From contig NZ_CP048437.1 in NCBI RefSeq assembly GCF_010509575.1, positions 248,001 through 312,000 on the forward strand: DNA of 64,000 nt, written 5' to 3'. Position 1 is the stretch's first letter, and every line of letters starts with the position of its first letter. The position numbers were made by a program, and so were the translations under genes. This DNA is from Faecalibacterium duncaniae. GTDB lineage: Bacteria; Bacillota; Clostridia; Oscillospirales; Ruminococcaceae. Of this stretch, positions 41,307-50,529 are shown in pieces. The notes under the pieces were generated by a model. It saw only the letters and a program-made list of their open reading frames with translations. It had not been told where the DNA came from and did no database searches.

Positions 41307-41315
41307 TGGTATAAT
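41307..41315 (+). promoter_or_regulatory. extended -10 promoter of ppdK
   Basis: TGGTATAAT (41307-41315), a perfect extended -10; no good -35 at 17 bases. It is divergent from the GlmU-like promoter. Confidence 0.6.
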
Positions 41316-41416
41316 AGTTTAGCATTCACAAGACAATGTTCATCAGCTTTGAGAAAAAAGTGCGATGAGACCGCCGGGCGTGGCACCGGGGGTCACCAAA
41401 TGGGAGGTAAACACGC

Positions 41417-44083
41417 ATGAGCAAAAAGTATCTGTACTACTTCAGCGAGGGCAACGATGCCTTCGGCGGCGACAAGGTCACCATGAAAAATACTCTGGGC
41501 GGCAAGGGTGCCGGTCTGGCAGAGATGACTGCTGCCGGTATGCCGGTTCCCCAGGGCTTCACCATCACCACGGATGCCTGCACCCAGTACTATGCAGACG
41601 GCCGTCAGATCAATGACGATATCACTGCTGACATCTTCGAGCATCTCAAGGGTCTGGAAGAGATCACCGGCAAGAAGTTTGGCGACAACACCAACCCCCT
41701 GCTGGTCTCTGTCCGTTCCGGTGCCCGTCAGTCCATGCCCGGCATGATGGATACCATCCTGAACCTGGGCCTGAACGATGAGGCTGTGGAAGGTCTGGCA
41801 AAGAAGACTGGCAACGCTCGCTTCGCATACGACTGCTACCGCCGCTTCGTGCAGATGTTTGCAGACGTTGTTATGATGGTCCCGAAGAGCCTGTTCGAGG
41901 TCGAGATCGACAAGATGAAGGAAGCCAAGGGCGTCAAGAACGACGTTGACCTGACTGCTGACGACCTGAAGGAACTGGTCGGCGTCTTCAAGAAGATCTA
42001 CGAGGAGAACGAGGGCAAGCCGTTCCCCCAGGATCCCCGTGATCAGCTGATCGAGGCAGTCAAGGCTGTGTTCCGCAGCTGGGACAACCCCCGTGCAAAC
42101 GTTTACCGCAAGATGAACGAGATCCCCTACGAGTGGGGCACCGCTGTCAACGTGCAGCAGATGGCATTCGGCAACTCCGGCGACCGTTCCGGCACCGGCG
42201 TTGCATTCACCCGTGACCCCGCCACCGGTGCAAAGAAGCTGATGGGCGAGTACCTGATCAATGCACAGGGCGAGGACGTCGTCGCAGGCGTGCGCACTCC
42301 TTCTCCCATCAGCCACCTGAAGGATCAGATGCCTGAGGTGTACGATCAGTTCGTTGAGATCGCAACCCGTCTGGAGAACTACTTCCGCGATATGCAGGAT
42401 ATGGAGTTCACCATTGAGGATGGCCACCTGTACATGCTGCAGACCCGTAACGGCAAGCGTACCGCTCAGGCTGCTCTGCAGATCGCATGTGACCTGGTGG
42501 ACGAGGGCATGATCACCGAGCAGGAGGCTGTCCTGCGCGTGGAGCCCAAGCAGCTGGATACCCTGCTGCATCCCCAGTTTGATGCCGCTGCCCTGAAGGC
42601 CGCCGAAGTCGTCGGCAAGGGCCTGGCAGCTTCTCCTGGTTCCGCCTGCGGCCAGATCGTCTTTACCGCTGAGGAAGCAGAGGAGATGGTCAAGTCCGGC
42701 AAGATGAAGAAGGTCGTTCTGGTCCGTCTGGAGACCAGCCCCGAGGATATCGTGGGCATGCAGGTGTCTCAGGGCATCCTGACCGTCCGCGGCGGCATGA
42801 CCAGCCACGCAGCCGTTGTTGCCCGTGGTATGGGCACTTGCTGTGTCTCCGGCTGCGGCAACGACAACGAGGTCAAGATCGACGAGGAAGCAAAGACCTT
42901 CGAGATCAACGGCCACAAGTTCGTTGAGGGCGACTGGATCTCCATCGATGGTTCCACCGGCAACATCTACGGCGAGCAGGTCGCTACCGTGGCCGCTACC
43001 GGCAACAAGAACTTCAACCGCTTCATGGGTTGGGCAGACGCAGCTCGTCAGCTGCTGGTTATGACCAACGCCGATAACCCCCGCGACGCACAGCAGGCTG
43101 TTGACCTGGGTGCTGAGGGCATCGGCCTGTGCCGTACCGAGCACATGTTCTTCGCTGAGGACCGCATCAAGGCTGTCCGTGAGATGATCTGCGCACGTAC
43201 CGTGGAAGAGCGCGAAGCTGCTCTGGCTAAGGTCGAGCCGTTCCAGCAGGGTGACTTCGAGGCCATGTACCGCATCATGGGTGAGCGCCCGATGACCATC
43301 CGCTACCTGGATCCCCCTCTGCACGAGTTCCTGCCCACCAAGGACGAGGACATCAAGGAGCTGGCTGCCGATATGGGTATGACCTTCGATGACCTGAAGA
43401 ACGTGGTTGCTTCTCTGCACGAGTTCAACCCCATGATGGGTCACCGTGGTTGCCGTCTGGCTGTCACCTATCCCGAGATCGCTGCTATGCAGACCCGCGC
43501 TGTCATCAAGGCTGCCCTGAACGTCTCCGCTGAGACCGGCTGCATGATCACCCCGCATATCATGATCCCGCTGGTCGGCGAGGTCAAGGAGCTGAAGTTC
43601 GTCAAGGATGTCGTTGTCAAGGTCGCTGATGAGCTGATCGCTGCTGCTGGCGTTGACATGAAGTATCAGGTCGGTACCATGATTGAGATCCCCCGTGCAG
43701 CCCTGACTGCCGGCGAGATCGCCAAGGAGGCTGAGTTCTTCAGCTTCGGCACCAACGACCTGACCCAGATGACCTTCGGCTTCAGCCGTGATGACGCTGC
43801 CAAGTTCCTGGGCGCTTACTACGAGAACAAGATCTACGAGAGCGATCCGTTCCAGCACCTGGATCAGATCGGCGTGGGTAAGCTGGTCAAGATGGCCGCA
43901 CACGATGGCCGTGAGACCCGTCCCGATCTGGGCCTGGGTATCTGCGGTGAGCACGGCGGCGATCCCACGAGCGTGGAGTTCTGCCACAACGTCGGTCTGG
44001 ACTACGTCAGCTGCTCTCCCTTCCGTGTGCCCATTGCACGTCTGGCTGCTGCTCAGGCTGCGATCAAGAACCCCCGCAAGTAA
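41417..44083 (+). CDS. ppdK: pyruvate, phosphate dikinase
   Basis: This 888-residue enzyme interconverts PEP and pyruvate with AMP, PPi and ATP. Domain order: ATP-grasp (GGKGAGLAEM; VSVRSGARQSMPGMMDT), phospho-His domain (GGMTSHAAVVARGMG, about residue 455-470) and PEP barrel (GLCRTEHMFF; GTNDLTQMTFGFSRDD; GICGEHGGDP). Codon choice differs from neighbours, with many GTC, CGT and GCA codons typical of strongly expressed genes. The gene ends QAAIKNPRK; short relatives of this 3' end recur at 46149, 49089 and 59167. Confidence 0.97.
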   Translation: MSKKYLYYFSEGNDAFGGDKVTMKNTLGGKGAGLAEMTAAGMPVPQGFTITTDACTQYYADGRQINDDITADIFEHLKGLEEITGKKFGDNTNPLLVSVRSGARQSMPGMMDTILNLGLNDEAVEGLAKKTGNARFAYDCYRRFVQMFADVVMMVPKSLFEVEIDKMKEAKGVKNDVDLTADDLKELVGVFKKIYEENEGKPFPQDPRDQLIEAVKAVFRSWDNPRANVYRKMNEIPYEWGTAVNVQQMAFGNSGDRSGTGVAFTRDPATGAKKLMGEYLINAQGEDVVAGVRTPSPISHLKDQMPEVYDQFVEIATRLENYFRDMQDMEFTIEDGHLYMLQTRNGKRTAQAALQIACDLVDEGMITEQEAVLRVEPKQLDTLLHPQFDAAALKAAEVVGKGLAASPGSACGQIVFTAEEAEEMVKSGKMKKVVLVRLETSPEDIVGMQVSQGILTVRGGMTSHAAVVARGMGTCCVSGCGNDNEVKIDEEAKTFEINGHKFVEGDWISIDGSTGNIYGEQVATVAATGNKNFNRFMGWADAARQLLVMTNADNPRDAQQAVDLGAEGIGLCRTEHMFFAEDRIKAVREMICARTVEEREAALAKVEPFQQGDFEAMYRIMGERPMTIRYLDPPLHEFLPTKDEDIKELAADMGMTFDDLKNVVASLHEFNPMMGHRGCRLAVTYPEIAAMQTRAVIKAALNVSAETGCMITPHIMIPLVGEVKELKFVKDVVVKVADELIAAAGVDMKYQVGTMIEIPRAALTAGEIAKEAEFFSFGTNDLTQMTFGFSRDDAAKFLGAYYENKIYESDPFQHLDQIGVGKLVKMAAHDGRETRPDLGLGICGEHGGDPTSVEFCHNVGLDYVSCSPFRVPIARLAAAQAAIKNPRK

Positions 44084-44121
44084 TTGCGTGAGGGCTTGAA
44101 CCGACACAAATAACGCAAACG

Positions 44122-44163
44122 AACCGCCTCGGTTTCCGAAAGAGGAAGCCGGGGCGGTTTTTT
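44122..44163 (+). terminator. ppdK terminator
   Basis: AACCGCCTCGGTTTCC-GAAAGA-GGAAGCCGGGGCGGTT, then TTTT. Confidence 0.85.
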
Positions 44164-44329
44164 GCGCTCACGGAGGGGCAAATGAAAAACACAGTATGAA
44201 TATATACCATATAAAAAATGAATATATGCTAAAATTTCGGGAAAATACTTGCATTTTCATTAAAATGGGTGTATTATAACACCCGCCGACGAAATGCCGA
44301 CAATCAACAAGAGAGGGATCGATACTATT

Positions 44330-45913
44330 ATGTCTTTGAAGAAGAAAATTGCTGCGGCTTTCATCGCCTGTGCGATGACGCTTGCCGTGGTTCCTTCCGC
44401 CTTCGCCTGCACGGCACTCTATGTCGGCAGCGACCTCACCGAGGATGGCACCACCATGTTTGGCCGGATCGAGGATCTGGGCACCAACGATTACAACAAG
44501 CTGTTCAACATCAGCCCCGCCGGGAAGCACACCGCGGGCGAGGTGTACGAGGGCTGCTACGGCTTTACCTACACCTTCACCCACGACAGCTACCGCTACA
44601 CCGCCCGCCGGGACGACAACGGTCTGGGTGTTTGCCCGGACTGCGACAGCACCCACGAGCACACCCCCTATGAGGAGGCTGGCACCAACGAGAAGGGTGT
44701 CATGGTCTCTGCCACCGAGTCTCTCTACGGCACCGACGCCGTGCTGAGCGTAGACCCCTATGTGGACAACGGCATTGAGGAAGCCGAGATCACCACGGTG
44801 CTGCTGAGCGAAGCTTCCACGGCCCGCGAGGGTGTTGCTCTGCTGACCTCCATCTACGACAACGCCGGTGCAGCCGGCGGCTCCGGCGTGTTCATTGCCG
44901 ACCAGAATGAGACCTGGTTCGTGGAGAACCTGACGGGCCACACCTACCTTGCCCTGAAGCTCTCCTCCAGCGTGGTCTTCATGCAGCCCAACATCGCCGC
45001 TATGGGCAAGATCGATCTGGATGACACCGACCATGTGGTGGCCTCTGCCAACCTGATCTCCGTGGCCCAGAAAGCCGGTACCTTTGTGGGCGATGCCGCT
45101 GCCAATGTCATCGATCTGGATGCCTCCTACAACGGCGACATCGCATCGGACCGCATGGCAGCCGGCCTGAACTACCTGTACGGCACCGACACCTTTACAA
45201 AGGACAACTACAGTGAGACCGACTTTGCCATCAGCAACGTCGGCGAGAACGGTGCCATCGTCCCGGTCTACTCCAACATCCAGCTGACCAAGAAGTTCTC
45301 GGTGGAGGATTCCATCCACTTCTTTCAGACCGAGCCCATCGGCAAGACGGGCAATGTGGAGACTCATCTGTTCCAGGTGAGCGCCACCGGCGATCTGAAC
45401 ACCGCCATTACCGAGTGGACCGCTTTTGACGACGACGTGTACAACGCCTTCGTCCCTTACTATCCGATGCTGACCACCGACACCGCAGATGTCTACAAGG
45501 TCTCGGTCCATAAGGTCACCCGTTCCGACGAGCAGCCCACCGAGGGCGTCTGGTATCAGGATGCCAAGGGCCGCTACTACACCTACCCGGACGACTGGAC
45601 CGACTCCTTCTACGGCGTGCGTGACGCCCTCTCCAACCTGCTGACCTACGGCAGCAATGGCAATCAGGTCACCGCAAAGGATCAGGCTGCAGCCAAGGCC
45701 AGCTACGCCGCGCTCCAGCAGGAGATCATGGCCGACTACGCCGATATGAAGGCCGCTGTTGCCGCTGCCGACACGCTTGAGGCCAAGCAGGCTGCCGCCA
45801 CCAACGCCAGCAATGCCATGAGCCAGAAGGTGTACAACACCACCCTGAAGATGTATAACAAGCTCCAGGCCAAGACGGCCGCCCGGGCATGGGTCAGCTC
45901 TCTGCTGCACTGA
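44330..45913 (+). CDS. secreted C69 family dipeptidase
   Basis: This 527-residue N-terminal-nucleophile hydrolase is related to Lactobacillus dipeptidase PepD. The signal peptide (MSLKKKIAAAFIACAMTLAV, cut after SAFA) exposes Cys at the mature N-terminus (CTALYVGSDLTEDGTTMFGR), which is the catalytic residue of the family. ETWFVENLTGHTYLALKL and the later GVWYQDAKGRYYTYPDDWT belong to the core. A helical tail of about 80 residues follows. ATG 44330 is preferred over 44294 because it starts the signal peptide cleanly. It probably digests peptides outside the membrane. Confidence 0.88.
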   Translation: MSLKKKIAAAFIACAMTLAVVPSAFACTALYVGSDLTEDGTTMFGRIEDLGTNDYNKLFNISPAGKHTAGEVYEGCYGFTYTFTHDSYRYTARRDDNGLGVCPDCDSTHEHTPYEEAGTNEKGVMVSATESLYGTDAVLSVDPYVDNGIEEAEITTVLLSEASTAREGVALLTSIYDNAGAAGGSGVFIADQNETWFVENLTGHTYLALKLSSSVVFMQPNIAAMGKIDLDDTDHVVASANLISVAQKAGTFVGDAAANVIDLDASYNGDIASDRMAAGLNYLYGTDTFTKDNYSETDFAISNVGENGAIVPVYSNIQLTKKFSVEDSIHFFQTEPIGKTGNVETHLFQVSATGDLNTAITEWTAFDDDVYNAFVPYYPMLTTDTADVYKVSVHKVTRSDEQPTEGVWYQDAKGRYYTYPDDWTDSFYGVRDALSNLLTYGSNGNQVTAKDQAAAKASYAALQQEIMADYADMKAAVAAADTLEAKQAAATNASNAMSQKVYNTTLKMYNKLQAKTAARAWVSSLLH

Positions 45914-45950
45914 GGCTTTGCAGCGCCTGAGGCGTTTCCCATAAAACCGC

Positions 45951-45990
45951 AGCGCCCCCGGTTTCCATGACAGGAAGCCGGGGGCGCTTT
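45951..45990 (+). terminator. terminator after the C69 dipeptidase gene
   Basis: AGCGCCCCCGGTTTCC-ATGACA-GGAAGCCGGGGGCGCT, then TT. Confidence 0.8.
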
Positions 45991-46030
45991 GTGCGTGACT
46001 GCTCCTTGCAAACGCCGCCCATTCGTTCTA

Positions 46031-46206
46031 TATGACAAGGCAAAACTGCCGGAATTCTATTTGCAGGAAGAAAATTTGGAGAAGATCATTGCGGAGATGG
46101 GGTGAAACACACTGGAAGTTCACAAATAACGTATCATCGTTACTCCGAACGCTCTGTAATTTTGGCACCCGCCCAGGCTGCGATTAAAAGTCCAAGGAAA
46201 TAAGGT
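46031..46206 (+). repeat. partial duplicate of the 3' end of the P-loop ATPase cassette (copy 1)
   Basis: These 176 bases match 48971-49146 with about a dozen differences. They hold the last 25 codons of the ATPase gene (ending KIIAEMG and a TGA stop) followed by the ppdK-like tail. The rest of this ATPase copy is missing, so it is a remnant of an earlier or recombined cassette. It and the second copy bracket the HAD pseudogene and the DUF4869/ATPase pair as direct repeats. Confidence 0.9.
46149..46203 (+). repeat. ppdK-like 3' tail, copy 1 (possible attachment site)
   Basis: In one frame it reads ILAPAQAAIKSPRK then TAA, close to the ppdK C-terminus RLAAAQAAIKNPRK. It shares CAGGCTGCGAT with ppdK itself (44054-44064) and a core of about 39 bases with copies 2 and 3. 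It is not part of an expressed gene here. Confidence 0.75.
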
Positions 46207-46242
46207 TTTTTCTATGGCATAAATAGTTTAAAAGTGAAATGA

Positions 46243-46280
46243 GTCCCTTGACTTCTGTAATGGAAGTCAAGGGATTTTTT
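46243..46280 (+). terminator. cassette-boundary terminator 1
   Basis: TCCCTTGACTTC-TGTAATGG-GAAGTCAAGGGA (46243-46274, one G shared between loop and arm) followed by TTTTTT. The loop TTCTGTAATGG is shared with the terminators at 47527 and 59243. Confidence 0.8.
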
Positions 46281-46324
46281 GATGTGCTGCTATTTTGTGC
46301 GAGACTCTTTTACATACGCGCCCC

Positions 46325-46352
46325 TTGTTTTTGTCGATTTTTACGCTAAAAT
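46325..46352 (+). promoter_or_regulatory. promoter of the HAD pseudogene
   Basis: TTGTTT (46325-46330), a 16-base spacer and TAAAAT (46347-46352). Confidence 0.45.
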
Positions 46353-46392
46353 AAAAAGTAATAAACCAACGTAAATAAAGGAGGGACTCTAA

Positions 46393-47391
46393 ATGTCCGA
46401 AAATGCAAGACAAGAAGTTGTGACTCAAAAGCCGCGCATGGCAATATGCTATGACTTCGATAAAACTCTTTCTCCCGATGATATGCAGTCGTTCACATTG
46501 ATTCCCTCACTTGGAATGAGACCTGAGGATTTTTGGCCAGAGTCCAATCAACTTGCAAAAGACAACCTTATGGACAACAATCTCGCTTGGATGTATCAGC
46601 TTGTTGTCAAGTCTAAAGCTCTTAGAAAACCCCTCAGTCGTAGCTACTTCAACTAGGTAGGAAAGGACGTTCCCTTATACAATGGAGTGGATACGTGGTT
46701 TGAACGGGTGAATCAGTACGGTGAGGAAAATGGTATTGAAGTTCATCATTACATCATATCGTCCGGGCTGAAGGAGATTATTGAAGGAAGTAATATCGCC
46801 CAGTATTTCAGCCGCGTCTATGCATCGTCGTACCTGTATTCTGCGGATGGTGTTGCCGAATGGCCAGCACAGGCCGTAAACTATACCAATAAGACTCAAT
46901 TCATATTCCGGATTGCCAAAGGAATCTTTGAAGAGTACGATGAGAGAGTAAACGATAGTGTGCCTGAGTCTGCCCTTGTTACTCCATATGAGAATATCGT
47001 CTATATTGGAGACAGTGCTACAGATATCCCTTGTATGCGCCTTGTAAAGAGCAAGGGCGGTTATTCAATTGGTGTTTTCGACCCTGAAAAGAACAAGCGT
47101 GAGAAAGTATATCAACTGTTCAATGATGGTCGAATCAATTTTTATGCTCCGGCTGACTACTCCGAAGATTCCGAACTGTTTAAGTATATCAAACTAGTTA
47201 TCGGACAGATTTCTATTAATGAAGGAGTCAAAACAGAACAACGAACTCTGAAAAATCCGGCAGAGACATACAATTTATACATTACTATGCAATCGTTAGC
47301 AGACCATATGAAGTCTGCTGTTTCCCCCAGAGAGTACCAGAAGCTTCAACGGGAGCTTAACAAGCTCCAACATCAAATCGAAGGAATCTAA
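46393..47391 (+). pseudogene. HAD family hydrolase interrupted by an in-frame amber codon
   Basis: Both halves are in the same frame: residues 1-87 (with the HAD motif I CYDFDKTLSPDD), a TAG at 46654-46656, then 244 codons to 47391 (motif II in YIISSGLKEII; motif IV in NIVYIGDSATDIPCM). A full protein would be 332 residues. A single base change (for example GAG to TAG) explains the break. The second half has its own possible start at ATG 46687 but would lack the nucleophile Asp. HAD enzymes of this kind are phosphatases; the substrate is unknown. The gene is less GC-rich than the core genome. Confidence 0.85.
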
Positions 47392-47526
47392 AACACTGTG
47401 AGCCTTTCATGCGTTTTGAGAGAGAAACCCTTTCTTTTGGTGGTGAAAATTATTTTCTGCTGATACGAAATATTGTGATTGCACATTGAAAAAATAGGAA
47501 TCGACTGAAATTTGCATAGTGTAATA

Positions 47527-47567
47527 AAAGGCTCTTGGCTTCTGTAATAGGAGGTCAAGAGCCTTTT
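47527..47567 (+). terminator. cassette-boundary terminator 2
   Basis: AAAAGGCTCTTGGC-TTCTGTAATAGGAG-GTCAAGAGCCTTTT. Same loop sequence as terminators 1 and 3. Confidence 0.8.
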
Positions 47568-47572
47568 ACGTC

Positions 47573-47601
47573 TTGTTTTGTGAGTGGAAAGAAGGTACAA
47601 T
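47573..47601 (+). promoter_or_regulatory. promoter of the DUF4869/ATPase operon
   Basis: TTGTTT (47573-47578), a 17-base spacer and TACAAT (47596-47601), in the context TACAATAATAGAAAA. Nearly identical to the Wadjet promoter at 59289-59317. Confidence 0.65.
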
Positions 47602-47635
47602 AATAGAAAATGACTCACATCTGCGAGGTGATACC

Positions 47636-48079
47636 ATGTTGAACATCTACTTTGGAGATATGCCGGAGGCTGTCTACAATACTTCGGTCTATTTTAACTA
47701 TACCTACGAAGATGAATGGCTGACTTCTGACTTTGCCAAAGAGGTCATCAAGAAAATTGACAAGTCCGATGTCAAAGGCCCTCATGCGGTGGAAAGCCCG
47801 GTTCTGGGGGTCATCTCGCCGGAAAAACTGTCTGGCGGTACGAAAACGCTTTTGCTGATGGCAAATGACCCGGAAAAGGTATTCAATGCCTCAACTTGTG
47901 GCGATAACTGTGCACCCTTTATTCTGAAGCTGGCGAAAAAGAAGGACTTGACCATCAACCTGCGGCATCTCATGGATTTCGGCAAGAAAAAATTCCCGGT
48001 GGATGTGAAAGTCCTGAATACCGGTGATGTGGTGCACAGCATGGAAGAACTGATGCCGATTGCATTTCAGTTTGTGTGA
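47636..48079 (+). CDS. DUF4869-like protein, function unknown
   Basis: A 147-residue protein starting MLNIYFGDMPEAVYNTSVYF. It looks like the DUF4869 family from memory, with EDEWLTSDFAKEVIKKIDKS in the middle and a C-terminal half containing NASTCGDNCAPFILKLAKKK and DLTINLRHLMDF. No catalytic motif, membrane segment or DNA-binding motif stands out; its late segment (FPVDVKVLNTGDVVHSMEEL) is a plausible beta-rich end. It lies 9 bases before a P-loop ATPase and shares its promoter, so the two should act together. The start has GAGGTG 8 bases upstream; earlier in-frame starts lie before the promoter -10. Confidence 0.7.
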   Translation: MLNIYFGDMPEAVYNTSVYFNYTYEDEWLTSDFAKEVIKKIDKSDVKGPHAVESPVLGVISPEKLSGGTKTLLLMANDPEKVFNASTCGDNCAPFILKLAKKKDLTINLRHLMDFGKKKFPVDVKVLNTGDVVHSMEELMPIAFQFV

Positions 48080-48088
48080 GGCGATAGG

Positions 48089-49045
48089 ATGAAGGGAAAA
48101 CATAAAATCGAAGTCCGAAGTGGACGGGTCGTTTTCACAATCGAACTGGAACGGAACATTACGATTCTGCGAGGGGACAGCGCCACCGGAAAAACAACGC
48201 TGGTAGAGATGCTGCAAGCATACGAGACCTATGGCCGACAGAGCGGCGTAACAGTGAGCTGTGATAAGCCGTGCCGGGTACTGTCGGGTGTTAACTGGGA
48301 ATTGCAGCTGAATGCGACCCATGACAGCATCGTGTTTGTAGATGAAGGCAGTACCTTTGTTTCGAGTCTGGATTTCGCCCGTGCAATCCAACATTCGGAC
48401 AACTACTATGTGCTGGTCACAAGAGAAGATCTGAGTACCCTGCCGTACAGCGTAAACGCCATTCTGGAACTGAAAAAGACCACCAGCCGCTTCAAACGGA
48501 CCTATAACAAAGCGTACCCGATTTATGATTCGCTGACAGCCAGCAATGTGCAGCTGGAAGGTGTTGAAAAGCTGCTGACAGAGGATGCAAATTCCGGGTA
48601 TCAGCTGTTTACAAACATCGGTGAGAAATACGGCATTGTCTGTATCTCTGCGGCAGGAAAAGATAACATCAAACAAAAGATTCTTCTGCTGAAATCCGAG
48701 AAGGTTCTGGTAATTGCGGATGGTGCGGCATTTGGCCCGCAGATGAACGACATTTATCGCCTGATGCAGGAGGACAACGCAAAGTTCAGCTTGTACCTGC
48801 CGGAATCCCTGGAATGGCTGCTTTTGAAAGCGGATTTGCTCGGACAGCCGGACATTCTTGAAATCCTGCAACATCCGGCAGATTTCATCGAGAGCAGCGA
48901 ATTCTTCAGCTGGGAGCGATTCTTCACGAACTTGCTGGAACAGCGGACGAAAGACATTTCCTATATGCGGTATGACAAGGCAAAACTGCCGGAATTCTAT
49001 TTGCAGGAAGAAAATTTGGAGAAGATCATTGCGGAGATGGGGTAA
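48089..49045 (+). CDS. P-loop ATPase-like protein paired with the DUF4869-like gene
   Basis: A 318-residue protein I cannot assign to a named function. Near the N-terminus is a Walker A-like loop RGDSATGKTTL (Lys35, Thr36) after a strand-rich segment (EVRSGRVVFTIELERNITIL). A Walker B-like DSIVFVDEG follows at 79-87, and YYVLVTREDLS after that. The C-terminal 150 residues lack known motifs (KEVL-type strands; PESLEWLLLKADLLGQPDI). The early P-loop right after a beta strand is like ABC/AAA-type sensors. It could bind nucleotide without being a transporter. Its last 25 codons are duplicated at 46031. Confidence 0.75.
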   Translation: MKGKHKIEVRSGRVVFTIELERNITILRGDSATGKTTLVEMLQAYETYGRQSGVTVSCDKPCRVLSGVNWELQLNATHDSIVFVDEGSTFVSSLDFARAIQHSDNYYVLVTREDLSTLPYSVNAILELKKTTSRFKRTYNKAYPIYDSLTASNVQLEGVEKLLTEDANSGYQLFTNIGEKYGIVCISAAGKDNIKQKILLLKSEKVLVIADGAAFGPQMNDIYRLMQEDNAKFSLYLPESLEWLLLKADLLGQPDILEILQHPADFIESSEFFSWERFFTNLLEQRTKDISYMRYDKAKLPEFYLQEENLEKIIAEMG

Positions 49046-49146
49046 AATACACTGGAAATTCACAAATAGCGTATCATCGCTACTCCGAACGCTCTGTAAT
49101 TTTGGCACCCGCTCAGGCTGCTATTAAAAACCCAAGAGCATAAGGA
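48971..49146 (+). repeat. 3' end of the P-loop ATPase cassette (copy 2, intact)
   Basis: Partner of 46031-46206: last 25 codons of the intact ATPase gene, the stop codon and the ppdK-like tail. The spacing between equivalent positions is 2940 bases, so recombination between copies would delete the HAD pseudogene and most of the DUF4869/ATPase pair. Confidence 0.9.
49089..49143 (+). repeat. ppdK-like 3' tail, copy 2 (possible attachment site)
   Basis: Reads ILAPAQAAIKNPRA then TAA. Core identical to copy 1 except for a few bases. It lies 44 bases after the ATPase stop codon. Confidence 0.75.
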
Positions 49147-49180
49147 TTTTATGGCGAATTATCGTTAAAAATCAAGCATA

Positions 49181-49222
49181 AAATAAGGCTCACCGCCAAT
49201 TTTAGCGGTGGGCCTTATTTGT
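49181..49222. terminator. terminator between ATPase cassette and recombinase pseudogene
   Basis: AAATAAGGCTCACCGC-CAATTTTA-GCGGTGGGCCTTATTT. Symmetrical, so it may serve both converging units. Confidence 0.8.
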
Positions 49223-49275
49223 TTGCTCATGTATGAGGTGAATTGCGTTTAACACGGGGGCGCTTCCCAGAAGCA

Positions 49276-50528
49276 TCACAGATACACCTCCACAGTCAGG
49301 TCGATCCACGCTGCACGGCGGAACTGGTGGGGCATCTTGTTGGCTTCTCGGTAACGCTTGGCGGTTTCAAAGTCGATGGTGAAGGTGAGGAGGGGCTTTT
49401 CCGATACAGCCATCAGATTGGTGCGTTCCTCTTTGGACTTCTTGCAGCCGGTGTTCAGCTTCCAGCGGTAGGAGTAATCGGCAAAGGGGGTGACCACTTC
49501 AACGAACTGGTCGATCAATTCGGGAGCAAGACGGGCACCGTGCACATCGACCTTCTGAGAGAGAAAATCGTAGATTGCTTTCAGGTCCGAAGAAACCGTC
49601 TGCGGTTCGGGCGCAGGGGAGAGGGCTTTCAACTCCTGCTCTAAGCGGGCAATCTCGTCATCTGCCTGTTTGCAAAGGGCTTGATATTCTTCTCGTGGCA
49701 GTTCGCCGTCTGCACGCATGGCAGCGTAGTTCAGCTTGCGTTTTTGATTTTTTCGATCTGGCTCTGAATCGGTGCAGCGGACATTCGTGTGGCGGCTTTT
49801 CCGTTCTGGCAGCTTTCGATCATCTTGCAGGCACGGAGAATGGCTTTATTTTGATTGCCCCAGACCTTTTCAAAGATCTTCTTCGCCATCAGCTCCAGCT
49901 TCCACTCCGGGATAGAAATGGCATCACAACTGAGCTGTTCGGTCATGTTGTGCTCCAGAACGAAGGAACGGGTCGGGTTGACAGTTCGCATATTGCATTG
50001 GTAGCCAAAGACCGGCGTTCCGTCCTTCAGTTTACGCCAGTTGAAAATGCGGTAGGAAGAACCGCAGCGGCAACGAAGTTTTGCGACCCATAAATATTTG
50101 GTGCTGTCAATGCCCTTGCGTCGTGTTTCTCCATCAGGAAGACGCAGATTGACAATACGGCTTTTACGGATGCGCTCACATTCATGCCAGAGGGCTTCTG
50201 ATACGATGGGTTCGAAGTTGCCTTTTACATAGACGAAGGAGGTTTCATCCAGATTGTTGATGCGTTTCTTTTCAAGATAGTTGTTGACCTTGGACTTGTT
50301 GTAGCAGACATAGCCCATATACGTTGCGTTACGAAGGATACGGCTGATTTTTGTACAGGACCAACTGACGTTTCCGTGCCCATCCTTGCGGCCCAGCCGG
50401 GAAAGTTCATTGACGATCGCCTTTTCCCCGTAGCCCTGCGAATAGAGCGTGAAAACCATTCGTATGGTTGCAGCCTGTTCCTCGTTGATAACGTATGTAC
50501 GGTTGACCTTAATCACCCACCAGGTCAT
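49276..50528 (-). pseudogene. large serine recombinase, truncated and frameshifted
   Basis: The remnant keeps the recombinase domain (VNRTYVINEEQAATIRMVFT, RILRNATYMGYVCYNKSKVN), the zinc beta ribbon (RCRCGSSYRI with later cysteines) and the coiled-coil region (EEYQALCKQADDEIARLEQE) with the C-terminal tail. The whole N-terminal catalytic domain with the nucleophile Ser is missing; the 5' edge abuts an SDR gene remnant. A one-base loss in an A run near 49741 splits it: the first part ends QIEKIKNAS, whereas adding one A restores KRKLNYAAMRADGEL. It cannot be active. Confidence 0.88.
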
Positions 50529-50529
50529 G

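Noticed and set aside
41393..44107. 904-codon minus-strand open frame opposite ppdK
   Set aside because: Shadow of a strongly codon-biased gene; no motif or ribosome site.
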